Positions 15,501 through 21,771 of a stretch of 21,817 bases of DNA are shown here, piece after piece (positions within the stretch are counted from its first letter, which is position 1; every line of letters begins with the position of its first letter). Source of the DNA: Victivallaceae bacterium (GTDB lineage Bacteria > Verrucomicrobiota > Lentisphaeria > Victivallales > Victivallaceae); NCBI GenBank assembly GCA_028717165.1, contig JAQUOK010000010.1, forward strand, positions 1 to 21,817, in the 5' to 3' direction. A model generated the notes under the pieces. The model saw only the letters and a list, made by a program, of their open reading frames with translations. It was not told where the DNA came from and searched no databases. Made by a program: the position numbers and the translations under genes.

Positions 15501-15883
15501 AGCGTTCCGCCTTCGCGGACATACTTCTCCAGTTTTCCCGCAAAAACGGGAGAAAATTCGGACGGAGGCAGTTCGTGAATGATCACGAAATCGTTACGCT
15601 TAAGTTCCAGCACATCGAAACCGTTAACGGCGATTTTCACTTTTATGCCCGGAAACGGCGCCAGCAGTTCCTTAAAGATGAACGGCGTTTTAAACACTCC
15701 GCGTTCAAACTGAATAAGGCTCCAGTCCGAGCTCATTTTCTTTTCCCGCAATTGCGAAAACGAGCTTATGACCAAAACCCTGACGTCTTCCACCGTTTGA
15801 GAAAATGCGATAAAAGAATTCAACAGCAGCATGGACAAGATGATTTTTCCTGTCATCGTCCGGTAAAATTTAAAACTGAACAT
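12512..15883 (-). CDS. Secreted GATase-like / GH42-like multidomain protein
   Basis: This 1123-residue exported protein has a signal peptide at about 10-29 (TGKIILSMLLLNSFIAFS). Residues 34-250 look like a class I glutamine-amidotransferase/ThuA-type fold: RVLVISS, NDFVIIHELP, LEKYVREGGTLLAMGG, RYGRGGVFACGAYDPT. Residues about 260-450 form two beta-rich Ig-like segments. Residues about 455-780 are a clan GH-A-like barrel with RGIAFESEPTFSCGDYSRPALEMFRQKY (E574 in S-E-P is the likely acid/base) and GIQGIGYFCYSAYNFPW (736-751). Residues 785-1010 resemble the GH42 trimerisation domain (GKIALLRSRTTEFF, IKKFISGGGIVYAD, VYLFIINDN), and a C-terminal Ig-like tail ends the protein. The barrel and trimerisation parts match the 603-residue product of the neighbouring unit. 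It lies 17 nt after the 940-residue gene. Substrate unknown. Confidence 0.78.
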   Translation of the reverse strand: MFSFKFYRTMTGKIILSMLLLNSFIAFSQTVEDVRVLVISSFSQLREKKMSSDWSLIQFERGVFKTPFIFKELLAPFPGIKVKIAVNGFDVLELKRNDFVIIHELPPSEFSPVFAGKLEKYVREGGTLLAMGGIYGFGAGYPEKLLPVKRCETKPVKCAAAAVICPPAGIMTGLDWKRYPVKNFQVMSPKPDAEIFLKVAAGEKLMPFLAYHRYGRGGVFACGAYDPTMTEHKKWNGSGEFFSRLIKWSSGRLNGYISRFTVAPAVAAGGTASVSADFESQAYRGKGMLSLEFYRYSEKVFGLSREINIVSGRNTFACEIPAPFCPRGGYDLRCRISTPGGIPADLTATVGINYGKELLSFALPRKNWLAGEKITAEIKISGSGAKFFWKFRDNAGIVLEEGESSAGSGDRVLKVAFNRRKYRPGKYCFEVGLQEGKETLDFVRREVNIVTSREKYPIHVWATANVPRYPALWEAMYKDLAAHDVSLGFNMAGAEEKEFWDMASKYGFGMFAHLLRPPVARHPEWQMTDAAGKPIDKFSYCNPGYRQRTAADVGKIVRQLAAFPSFRGIAFESEPTFSCGDYSRPALEMFRQKYAAEPPVEPDKNGNNKDLWIKWMDFKCESLASYSRLVAASAKKEKPGILTCSVNAWAGLPAKAVDDRLWYAAQDIAWTDIYHSCSDSFLIIPLVLSTHNANVIGKPIWALLQTHKMISPVKNAPGIIAPSDIREQVFLALASGIQGIGYFCYSAYNFPWFLPGTETWEEIRKLNRMLIKYGPLLAKLRPNKGKIALLRSRTTEFFLTPVSWEKVSYKAWLNWHRLEEAYYALLRAHLPVDIVYEHNIAAGELDGYQSLLLVRITDLPAEVSGKIKKFISGGGIVYADADTTIEIAGIRKTAVKFDHWLELLKAKQRNREPLYAVTSQLVKKELPGLLKETEKFAWTDNPRIILFTLRSQASVYLFIINDNQKQSERAEIKLNALNYFVYDLLEGRKLKLPEQCYRTDLRPGDGKILVFSPQEPGAVTITAKTVAGSARINYDVSIRNLKGEIIADEFPVEISVCGPAGELKEYGKNIAVAGGRFSGKLDPAANDPGGEWQIRAVNLMNGRQAVAIVKRNSQPLKILRKEK

Positions 15884-15900
15884 TATACTTTATCTCCCGA

Positions 15901-18723
15901 CTATTTTTCCAGCAATTCCCACAGGCGGCCGTCACCCGGATTCAAAACATAAGCAACGGCGTAACCGGCGGGAGAAACGGTAAATTCAACTTCTTTTCCT
16001 GTAAGCATATCGGTTATCCTGCGCAGGGATTTCACTTTACTCCGGTCAATATTCACGCTGACCTCCGCCCGGTTTTCACAGTCCCGGTTAACCAGCGCCA
16101 GATATTTCCTGCCGTTTTTTTCATCAACCAGGGTCTGGATCTCCCCGCTTTTGCAGTACTGGTTGCCGCCGCCTTTCATAGCCGCAACATTTTTATCGCC
16201 GCCGACTGCGGATAAACGGCACAGCGTCGGCCCCAAAACCTTAAACTCTTTAGCCAGCAGAGAAATTTCCTTGAGTTTCGCGGTGGGGATTTCCCCTTTC
16301 TCACCAACAACCAGACCATTCCAGCCCTGCTGCGACCGGTAGCTAAAATAAAACAGCCCCTTCGCCCCATGAGCAACGAACAGATAACTCATCGCGCGGA
16401 TTTCCGCCGCGCTCGGATCCCGCCAGTGATAGGCTTTATTGCCGAAAGCCTGAACCACTCCCCAGAGCGGCACTTTACTTTTAAGCATGGCTTTGGCCTG
16501 ATCGATATATTCGGTCATATCCCCGTTGAAATCTCCCAAACGAAGATAGAAATCTCCGATCTTATTATATTTGTTGGTCAGCGGATAGATATCCAGCATC
16601 AGGATTGTCGGCTGCATATATTTGAAGAGGGTCTTCATATTGTCCATCCCCACCATCGCCGCAAGCATCGGGTGTTTCGGATCGACGCTTTCGAGACATC
16701 TTTTTTCCAGCGCGAAACGAACGGCCTCCAAGGAAGTGGGTTCGTCATTACCGTAATAAGCGAATAAAGCCGGATGATTCCTGATCGGAGCGACAATCCG
16801 GGTAAATTCCGCAAGCATCGCGCTTTCATCGTCAGTATCGGGACGCCGGACGGACAATAACAGCTTCAAGTTGTGTTTTTCGGCAGTATCCAGCGCCAAC
16901 AGGTAATTTTTGGGGTCGGTATAATTCCGGTCCGTCTTCGCATAACCCGGTTCTATGCCGACATAGGTGTAATTGAAGTCGTACTTACGGAGATTGGCGA
17001 AAACTTTGTCCAAATATGCCTTCATTCCCTTTTTCCGGTCTTCACCGCGCGGGAACGAACAGGCGTCAATCCAGCAACCGACGGGAAAAACGCCGCCGAG
17101 CTCAGCTTTAACTGTTTTCAACGGTTTCGAGCCCACGATTTCCACAGTTGCCGAGTTCAATACGCCGGAAGGCGAATCCACCCGGATAGAATAACGCCCC
17201 GAAGGCAGGACTTTTCCTTGTTTGTCCGTACCATCCCAGACGCAAACGTAAACTCCCGGTTTCCGTTTGGCTTCAGCTTGTATATTTTTCACCATATTGC
17301 CGCCTGCATCATAAACATTGCAGGCAACGGGCAGCATTTCCGGCAACACGTAAAAGAAACTGACCGTATCGTTCAACCCGTCGTTGTTGGGTGAAAATTT
17401 CGCGGGCATGGCTTCGTTCATTTTCAAGAGGCCGCCGTCCGCTTCCACCCGGCGGTCATAAATCATCCCGCCGTTCGGCGTACGGGTTTCAAGGCGGCAA
17501 ACATAAGTCCCGGCGGCAACCGGATGTCCGGATGAATCCCTGCCGTCCCAGCAAGCTTCGTATTTGCCCTTGCTCCGGTTCCGGTCAACAAGTATGGCCA
17601 GCGGCGAAGCCGTATCCGGTTTTTCGCCGTAAACCGCCAGTTTCACCGCGGAATCCCCATCGAGAGAATAAGAAAAATTAACTTTTCCCAGCGTACCGTC
17701 GCCGTTGAGCGACAACAATTCCGGATTCGCAGCAAAGGCTTCAGAAATCATGCTGACACGCATTTTGTCCGGATAAACTGTTTTAACGGTGTCGCCGCGA
17801 TAGTTCCGTAAAGTAATTTTCATTCCGGGACTTACGGACGGAAGAATATCATTCCGGGTAAAAGTATAAGCGGCAACTTCCCGCGGCAATACCCCACTGC
17901 CGAACAACAGTTTTTCATTACCATAAAGGCATACTTCCTTCAGGTCGCCGCCCTTTACCGCGCAGGTCAGATTAATGTACGGTTTCAGGACAAGATCCTT
18001 AAAGGAAGCAATCATATCCGCGCCCAGCCTGACCTGTTTGCCCTTTACTATTCCGGCGTCAAAAAAAGCTCCGACTTTTCGCCCCTCAAAAAAGAATTCA
18101 TGCTTATGGTTCCGGCTGACGGTTATTTTAACCTCGCGAAATTCAGGTTTGACCGTCTGGTTCAGCTTCAGGTTTCCCCGGAGCCGTTTCAATATTTTAG
18201 TCTCGATCGGCGAAGGACAGAGACAGGTCTGCATGCCGTTCTTCACTTTATAAACCGCAAAAATATTTCCCCAGGTTTTCACGCAGTAATAATTGGATTT
18301 ATCCTGATAAAGATAGTAAATCCAGGCAGCATAACCCCGCGGGTTCTTAACCCGGACGCTTAATTCCATATTTTCATATTCGACCGGATAACTCGCCGAA
18401 GCACCCCGCTGCAAAGTAAGATTCCCTTCGCTGACTTCGTTTTTCCCGAGGAAAGTCCATTCCGGGTTTTGACTGAAACCGATAATGAGCGGAGTACCGG
18501 CGGGATTGCCGCTTATGTTTACGTCCGGTTGCAGATTATCGGCATCGGCGCCGAATAAATGAAATGCGGTTAAGAATTGCAGAATCAAAAATATCCACAT
18601 TCCGGGCAGGAACCGGGATTGCCGCCAACATCCAGCTATCTCTGAAAAAACTGCCGTATTCCGTCTCGAAAAAATTCCGTTTTTCTGCCTTAACAGTCTG
18701 CTTGTTTCTTCGCTTTCAATCAT
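15901..18723 (-). CDS. Secreted LamG-like / FlgD-Ig / GH-A-like multidomain protein
   Basis: This 940-residue protein is the first gene of the five-gene operon. The ATG at 18723 is backed by GGAGGT 6 nt upstream. The hydrophobic export segment is at 42-58 (MWIFLILQFLTAFHLFGAD), so the basic n-region is unusually long; a start at 18600 would give a normal signal but lacks a ribosome site. Residues about 80-250 are LamG/DUF1080-like (HKHEFFFEGRKVGAFFD, FKDLVLKP). Two FlgD-type Ig repeats follow: about 340-412 with WDGRDSSGHPVAAGTYVCRLE, and 443-515 with FSPNNDGLNDT and WDGTDKQGKVLPSGRYSIRV. Residues 545-830 form a GH-A-like barrel with NHPALFAYYGNDEPT (E661 is the likely acid/base) and GAKGLFYFSYRSQQGW (786-801). 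A short beta domain ends the protein. It is probably a secreted or envelope-bound glycosidase. Confidence 0.78.
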   Translation of the reverse strand: MIESEETSRLLRQKNGIFSRRNTAVFSEIAGCWRQSRFLPGMWIFLILQFLTAFHLFGADADNLQPDVNISGNPAGTPLIIGFSQNPEWTFLGKNEVSEGNLTLQRGASASYPVEYENMELSVRVKNPRGYAAWIYYLYQDKSNYYCVKTWGNIFAVYKVKNGMQTCLCPSPIETKILKRLRGNLKLNQTVKPEFREVKITVSRNHKHEFFFEGRKVGAFFDAGIVKGKQVRLGADMIASFKDLVLKPYINLTCAVKGGDLKEVCLYGNEKLLFGSGVLPREVAAYTFTRNDILPSVSPGMKITLRNYRGDTVKTVYPDKMRVSMISEAFAANPELLSLNGDGTLGKVNFSYSLDGDSAVKLAVYGEKPDTASPLAILVDRNRSKGKYEACWDGRDSSGHPVAAGTYVCRLETRTPNGGMIYDRRVEADGGLLKMNEAMPAKFSPNNDGLNDTVSFFYVLPEMLPVACNVYDAGGNMVKNIQAEAKRKPGVYVCVWDGTDKQGKVLPSGRYSIRVDSPSGVLNSATVEIVGSKPLKTVKAELGGVFPVGCWIDACSFPRGEDRKKGMKAYLDKVFANLRKYDFNYTYVGIEPGYAKTDRNYTDPKNYLLALDTAEKHNLKLLLSVRRPDTDDESAMLAEFTRIVAPIRNHPALFAYYGNDEPTSLEAVRFALEKRCLESVDPKHPMLAAMVGMDNMKTLFKYMQPTILMLDIYPLTNKYNKIGDFYLRLGDFNGDMTEYIDQAKAMLKSKVPLWGVVQAFGNKAYHWRDPSAAEIRAMSYLFVAHGAKGLFYFSYRSQQGWNGLVVGEKGEIPTAKLKEISLLAKEFKVLGPTLCRLSAVGGDKNVAAMKGGGNQYCKSGEIQTLVDEKNGRKYLALVNRDCENRAEVSVNIDRSKVKSLRRITDMLTGKEVEFTVSPAGYAVAYVLNPGDGRLWELLEK

Positions 18724-18768
18724 TTTCTTACCTCCACTGGTTTTGTAAACTCACAATATTTTATTCCT

Positions 18769-18794
18769 GAATCCGTGAAAAATTTTTCGGATTC
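18769..18794. promoter_or_regulatory. 26-bp near-perfect palindrome upstream of the five-gene operon
   Basis: GAATCC (18769-18774) pairs with GGATTC (18789-18794), and GAAAAA (18777-18782) pairs with TTTTTC (18783-18788); only two bases (18775-18776) break the symmetry. It lies 46-71 nt upstream of the ATG at 18723, between that gene and the shared leader element. It could be an operator for a dimeric regulator or a hairpin in the 5' untranslated region. Confidence 0.45.
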
Positions 18795-18810
18795 GTATCC
18801 TTTCAGCTTA

Positions 18811-18836
18811 GAAAAGTTGCTTCCTCCGAAAAAAAT
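18811..18836 (-). promoter_or_regulatory. Shared upstream element, copy 1 (five-gene operon)
   Basis: The plus-strand text GAAAAGTTGCTTCCTCCGAA followed by AAAAAATC recurs at 21659-21683 with one substitution and one fewer A. Copy 1 lies 88-113 nt upstream of the 18723 start. As the only two copies I found stand before the first gene of each transcription unit, a common regulatory or leader role is inferred. On the minus strand the core is GGAGGAAGCAACTTTTC. Confidence 0.55.
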
Positions 18837-18855
18837 CTGACTTTTTTTTCAGATT
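18830..18855 (-). terminator. Weak intrinsic-terminator-like hairpin
   Basis: On the minus strand AATCTGA (18855-18849) pairs with TCAGATT (18840-18834) around an 8-nt A-rich loop and is followed by a run of five or more T. It lies 51 nt past the 603-residue gene's stop, so it may end the first transcription unit. It also lies inside the possible leader frame of the next operon, so an attenuator is possible. The stem has only two G-C pairs. Confidence 0.4.
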
Positions 18856-18905
18856 GATAAATTTTTTCATCTGATTTTTTCATAACTTGTTTTTCTTGGT
18901 TTTTG

Positions 18906-20717
18906 TTAAAGATTATTATGATTCAATTTAATTACTGCTAATTCAGCCGGTTCTATAAATACCCGCAGACAATCAATATTTTTGGATTCTGTTTTTGCCA
19001 GGACATCGAAAACATCATATTTCCTGTCAAAATGCAACACCGTCGAAATCGGAGAGTTGAGATCATCATTGACAATGAAAAGATACAAGGTTTTGCCGTC
19101 GGTCAGATAATTCAAATTAATATGGCGACATGATGTTTTGCAAGGCATGGGTATCTTTTCGAGATATTTGCTTAAAGCGTTGTCCAGTAATCCTGCTTGG
19201 AATTCCATGTCGGAAGCGCGCTGATTACCGTCCGTAACCATCCGATACCAGAATTCCGCGTCAAAGTCAACCTTCAGACCGATATTTGTATAAGATTTCC
19301 GGTCCGTAATCAGTTTACCGCCGCCTTTAACATATTCCTCCAGCAGCTTTGCTTTCCCGGCGCTTAGGTATTCAAGACCGGCGGAAAAAATTACTGGAAA
19401 TTTTTTCAGGTCAGCTAAAGAACTCAGCTCGCTTTCTAGAAGTATGTCGAACGGGATGCCTTTTCTGAACAAATAATATGCCAACGCATCGCATTCATGG
19501 AGATGCTTGTAACGTTCAATCGGATTGTTTTTCCATAAATCAGCGAAAATACGGGTAGTCGTGGAATATAACACAGCAACTTTGCCGTCCGCCTTGTGAA
19601 GTTTTGGAGTATTTGCGCATATCGGAGCAATGAATTTTTTATATGTATCGGCAGCCGCCTCAACATGGGCCGGAGTAAGGGAGCGTCCGGAAAAATAAAC
19701 GATCCCTTTTGCCCCCTCGGAAAAAGTCTGCAGGATGAAACGTTTAAAGGCTGGGATCGAGATTACATTCGGTTTCATTTGCGGTCTGAATTTGTCGTAA
19801 ATGGGAAGATTGGGGAAATTCACCAGGCCCTTGTTCAGCATGTAAAGACAAAGGCCGTCGGCTATTTTGTTTTTCCAGCCGGAAGAGGTAATTTCATTCA
19901 TGTAGAATTGGACATAAAGCTGAAAATCCCTGATATGGCAGTTGTCCAGAGAAACCCGGCGCCCGGCTTTTAGAAAATCTTCAGGTTTGCAATTCGGGAT
20001 TGAAAGCTGCTTCCCTGAAAAATAAGCCGCCGCCGGTATGGTCAGTACTTTAACACGAGGACATTCTTTTTTTATGGCATCTGCGAGGGAAGCGTAATAT
20101 TTTACGCATTCATTATTCTGAAACTTCGTCCACAAAAGCACAGGGTTATTGTCAGGGATGATGCCTTTCGGAATATCAAAATAACTTTTGTCCGAGGGCG
20201 GATTCAAACTATACTTCCTGCGAAAAAGCCTGGCGCAGTTTTCACAAATACAGCCGCCCGGCTGAATTCCAGGTTCATCATCCAGGCACAAGCCGCCAAA
20301 ATTTTTGAAATGTTCCAGCCATTTAACCAGAAGCCTGATTCTCCCGATAATATCAGTATTATCACGGGAAAAACAACGGTAGCGCGGTCTGTCGCTGAAC
20401 CGGCTTAGCTGGCATTTTCCGGAATTTTTCTGATAGAAGGTATCCAGTAATGGGATAAGGGCAATATCAGTATTTTTGAACCGCTCAAACAATAAATTAA
20501 ATTCCCGTGAATTTGCTGGTTCGCCGTTTTCACTGAATTTAAATGGAAAGTCGCTGTAAAACCAGAGCGCGCTCACTCCCATTTTCCGGCAATCTTCCGC
20601 GGATGGGGATTTTACATCGCCCGATACGATTATTTTAAATTCATGGGCAAATATCGTGCAGGCACAAAACCCTGCATATAATAACAATAAACTCTTTAAA
20701 TAAAGATACCGCATCAT
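18906..20717 (-). CDS. Secreted GH42-like protein with Cys motif and trimerisation-like domain
   Basis: This 603-residue exported protein has a signal peptide at 1-24 (MRYLYLKSLLLLYAGFCACTIFA, then HEF). A GH-A-like barrel spans about 26-370. GGLCLDDEPGIQPGGCICENCARLFRRKY (141-169) combines a D-E-P carboxylate (E148, likely acid/base) with C156-x-C158-x-x-C161, the kind of metal or disulphide cluster found after this strand in GH42-like enzymes. GAKGIVYFSGRSL (335-347) is the conserved late strand. Residues about 378-600 are like a GH42 trimerisation domain (GKVAVLYSTTTRIF, LEEYVKGGGKLITD, LYLFIVNDD). The barrel and C-terminal part match the 1123-residue protein next door. Its ATG overlaps the CBM9 gene stop (ATGA), with AAAGG 7 nt upstream, so expression is coupled. 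Substrate is not predictable. Confidence 0.78.
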   Translation of the reverse strand: MMRYLYLKSLLLLYAGFCACTIFAHEFKIIVSGDVKSPSAEDCRKMGVSALWFYSDFPFKFSENGEPANSREFNLLFERFKNTDIALIPLLDTFYQKNSGKCQLSRFSDRPRYRCFSRDNTDIIGRIRLLVKWLEHFKNFGGLCLDDEPGIQPGGCICENCARLFRRKYSLNPPSDKSYFDIPKGIIPDNNPVLLWTKFQNNECVKYYASLADAIKKECPRVKVLTIPAAAYFSGKQLSIPNCKPEDFLKAGRRVSLDNCHIRDFQLYVQFYMNEITSSGWKNKIADGLCLYMLNKGLVNFPNLPIYDKFRPQMKPNVISIPAFKRFILQTFSEGAKGIVYFSGRSLTPAHVEAAADTYKKFIAPICANTPKLHKADGKVAVLYSTTTRIFADLWKNNPIERYKHLHECDALAYYLFRKGIPFDILLESELSSLADLKKFPVIFSAGLEYLSAGKAKLLEEYVKGGGKLITDRKSYTNIGLKVDFDAEFWYRMVTDGNQRASDMEFQAGLLDNALSKYLEKIPMPCKTSCRHINLNYLTDGKTLYLFIVNDDLNSPISTVLHFDRKYDVFDVLAKTESKNIDCLRVFIEPAELAVIKLNHNNL

Positions 20718-21631
20718 TTTTCGCCTTTATCCGGTAACATGTCCTTTTCAAAAATCAGGTACCCCCAGCGTTCGGGCAGATGGCAATTACGAATACCCAG
20801 TACCGGCCAGGTACCATAAAGATTTCTGCTTCTGCGTCTTTTGTCGTAACGAAATTCCGGCTTGTAAACATGCCCGAGGTGGGCTCGCCATTTATTATTT
20901 CCCTTATTGGGACTGTAAGCGCCTTTTGTTAATGGTCTCAGCGCTTCCCATGGAACAGCCAGTTCAACCGTCCAGCCTTCATCTTTATCATCAGAATAGT
21001 TAAGCGTACCATATACCTGCACCGCGCTTTTCAAACCTTCACAATTCCAATACCAGTCATACTTATTTTTAATCATGGGAAGATTTAATGCTTTACGTGA
21101 AGCAATTCCACCACCTTTAGGACATAAATACGGCAAGTCCAGGAGAAGATCCCCAACATTATTTATGGGGTTAATGTGTATTTCAATATAATTTCTCCCG
21201 TCAGCATCGGGATCAAGGAAAAATTTCACGAAAGTATCCCTGAACATTATTTCCGGTTCTCCGGTATCCTGTTTCCCCTTCACATTTGTGTGGGTTCCCC
21301 CCCGCTTCCTTTCGCCATAATATGCCACAACATCAGGATCGTGAATTTCATAAGCCACATAAATATATTCATCATTCCAGACAAGCCTGGCACAGGAACT
21401 TATGAATGGTTTCGAGCCGTTTGCCAAATCCCGGAATTCCATAACAGGCGCATTTTGCCAGCATTTTTCGTTGAGTTTCCCGTCTATATGGATTGTCCCT
21501 TCGGGAACTTTATAGCATTTATAAACCGGATTAATTCTTTTTTCCGATTTTATCTCGTCAGCGGACAGCGAATTCACATATAGAAATGTAATTGCTGCTG
21601 GTAATGCGAAATACAAATAGGACTTTTTCAA
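20714..21631 (-). CDS. Exported carbohydrate-binding family 9-like (CBM9/DOMON-like) protein
   Basis: The open frame extends to an ATG at 21790 (358 codons), but its first 53 residues are hydrophilic and include the shared leader element. From the TTG at 21631 the product (305 residues) begins with a normal signal peptide, KKSYLYFALPAAITFLYVNSLSA, so I prefer that start, although it lacks a ribosome site. The mature protein has CBM9 features: GTIHIDGKLNEKCWQNAPVMEF, ARLVWNDEYIYVAYEIHDPDV, RDTFVKFFLDPDADGRNYIEIHINPINNVGD, GWTVELAVPWEAL and ERWGYLIFEK at the end. Such modules bind sugar chain ends or occur in periplasmic sugar-binding proteins. It is translationally coupled to the GH42-like gene by a 4-nt overlap, so it probably supplies substrate binding for that enzyme. 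Confidence 0.8.
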   Translation of the reverse strand: MKKSYLYFALPAAITFLYVNSLSADEIKSEKRINPVYKCYKVPEGTIHIDGKLNEKCWQNAPVMEFRDLANGSKPFISSCARLVWNDEYIYVAYEIHDPDVVAYYGERKRGGTHTNVKGKQDTGEPEIMFRDTFVKFFLDPDADGRNYIEIHINPINNVGDLLLDLPYLCPKGGGIASRKALNLPMIKNKYDWYWNCEGLKSAVQVYGTLNYSDDKDEGWTVELAVPWEALRPLTKGAYSPNKGNNKWRAHLGHVYKPEFRYDKRRRSRNLYGTWPVLGIRNCHLPERWGYLIFEKDMLPDKGEK

Positions 21632-21651
21632 GTAATTATTTATGTAATGGT

Positions 21652-21720
21652 TTAGTGTTGAAAAGTTGCTTCCTCTGAAAAAATCCGTATTTTTTTGTCG
21701 AGTAGACTGAGGCCTCCCAT
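21652..21720 (-). other. Possible 22-codon leader ORF before the CBM9-like gene
   Basis: An ATG at 21720 opens a 22-codon frame that ends with TAA at 21652-21654. The peptide is MGGLSLLD followed by KKIRIFSEEATFQH. The segment KK-[VI]-R-[FI]-FSEEATF is shared with the 18803-18883 frame, and the stop is 20 nt before the preferred TTG start of the CBM9-like gene. No ribosome site is seen. The alternative frame (TRQKNTDFFRGSNFS) is also open, as part of the longer CBM9 reading. Confidence 0.3.
21659..21683 (-). promoter_or_regulatory. Shared upstream element, copy 2 (CBM9/GH42-like unit)
   Basis: The plus-strand text GAAAAGTTGCTTCCTCTGAA followed by AAAATC matches copy 1 at 18811-18836, and both are followed within a few bases by a T-run. 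It is 28-52 nt upstream of the preferred TTG start at 21631. It supports that start, because at the 21790 start the element would lie inside the coding sequence. Confidence 0.55.
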
Positions 21721-21749
21721 TGTTTAGGTTGTGTTTGTGTTCCCCGTTG

Positions 21750-21771
21750 CCCTGCACTTTCGCCTGCAGGG
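21750..21771. repeat. Short GC-rich inverted repeat near the right edge
   Basis: CCCTGCA (21750-21756) and TGCAGGG (21765-21771) are perfect complements with an 8-nt loop. It stands upstream of the CBM9-like unit near the window edge. It could be the terminator or 3' hairpin of a gene beyond the edge or part of the leader. No T-tract follows on either strand. Confidence 0.35.

Larger units (their letters stand above)
18803..18883 (-). other. Possible 26-codon leader ORF before the five-gene operon
   Basis: An ATG at 18883 opens a 26-codon frame ending with TGA at 18803-18805. The peptide starts MKKSDEKIYQ and ends with KKVRFFSEEATFLS, rich in Lys, Ser and Glu. Its end encodes nearly the same residues as the short frame at 21652-21720. 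No ribosome site is visible. The overlapping frame that reads FFGGSNFSKLKGYE is also open and ends in a TGA overlapping the 18723 ATG, so the true reading frame, if any, is undecided. Confidence 0.3.

Noticed and set aside
15188..15952. Plus-strand frame of 254 codons
   Set aside because: It is antisense to the N-terminus of the 1123-residue protein and the end of the 940-residue gene, and has no features.
18811..18836. Ribosome-binding site use of GGAGGAAG in the shared element
   Set aside because: No ATG, GTG or TTG lies at a suitable distance downstream in either copy.
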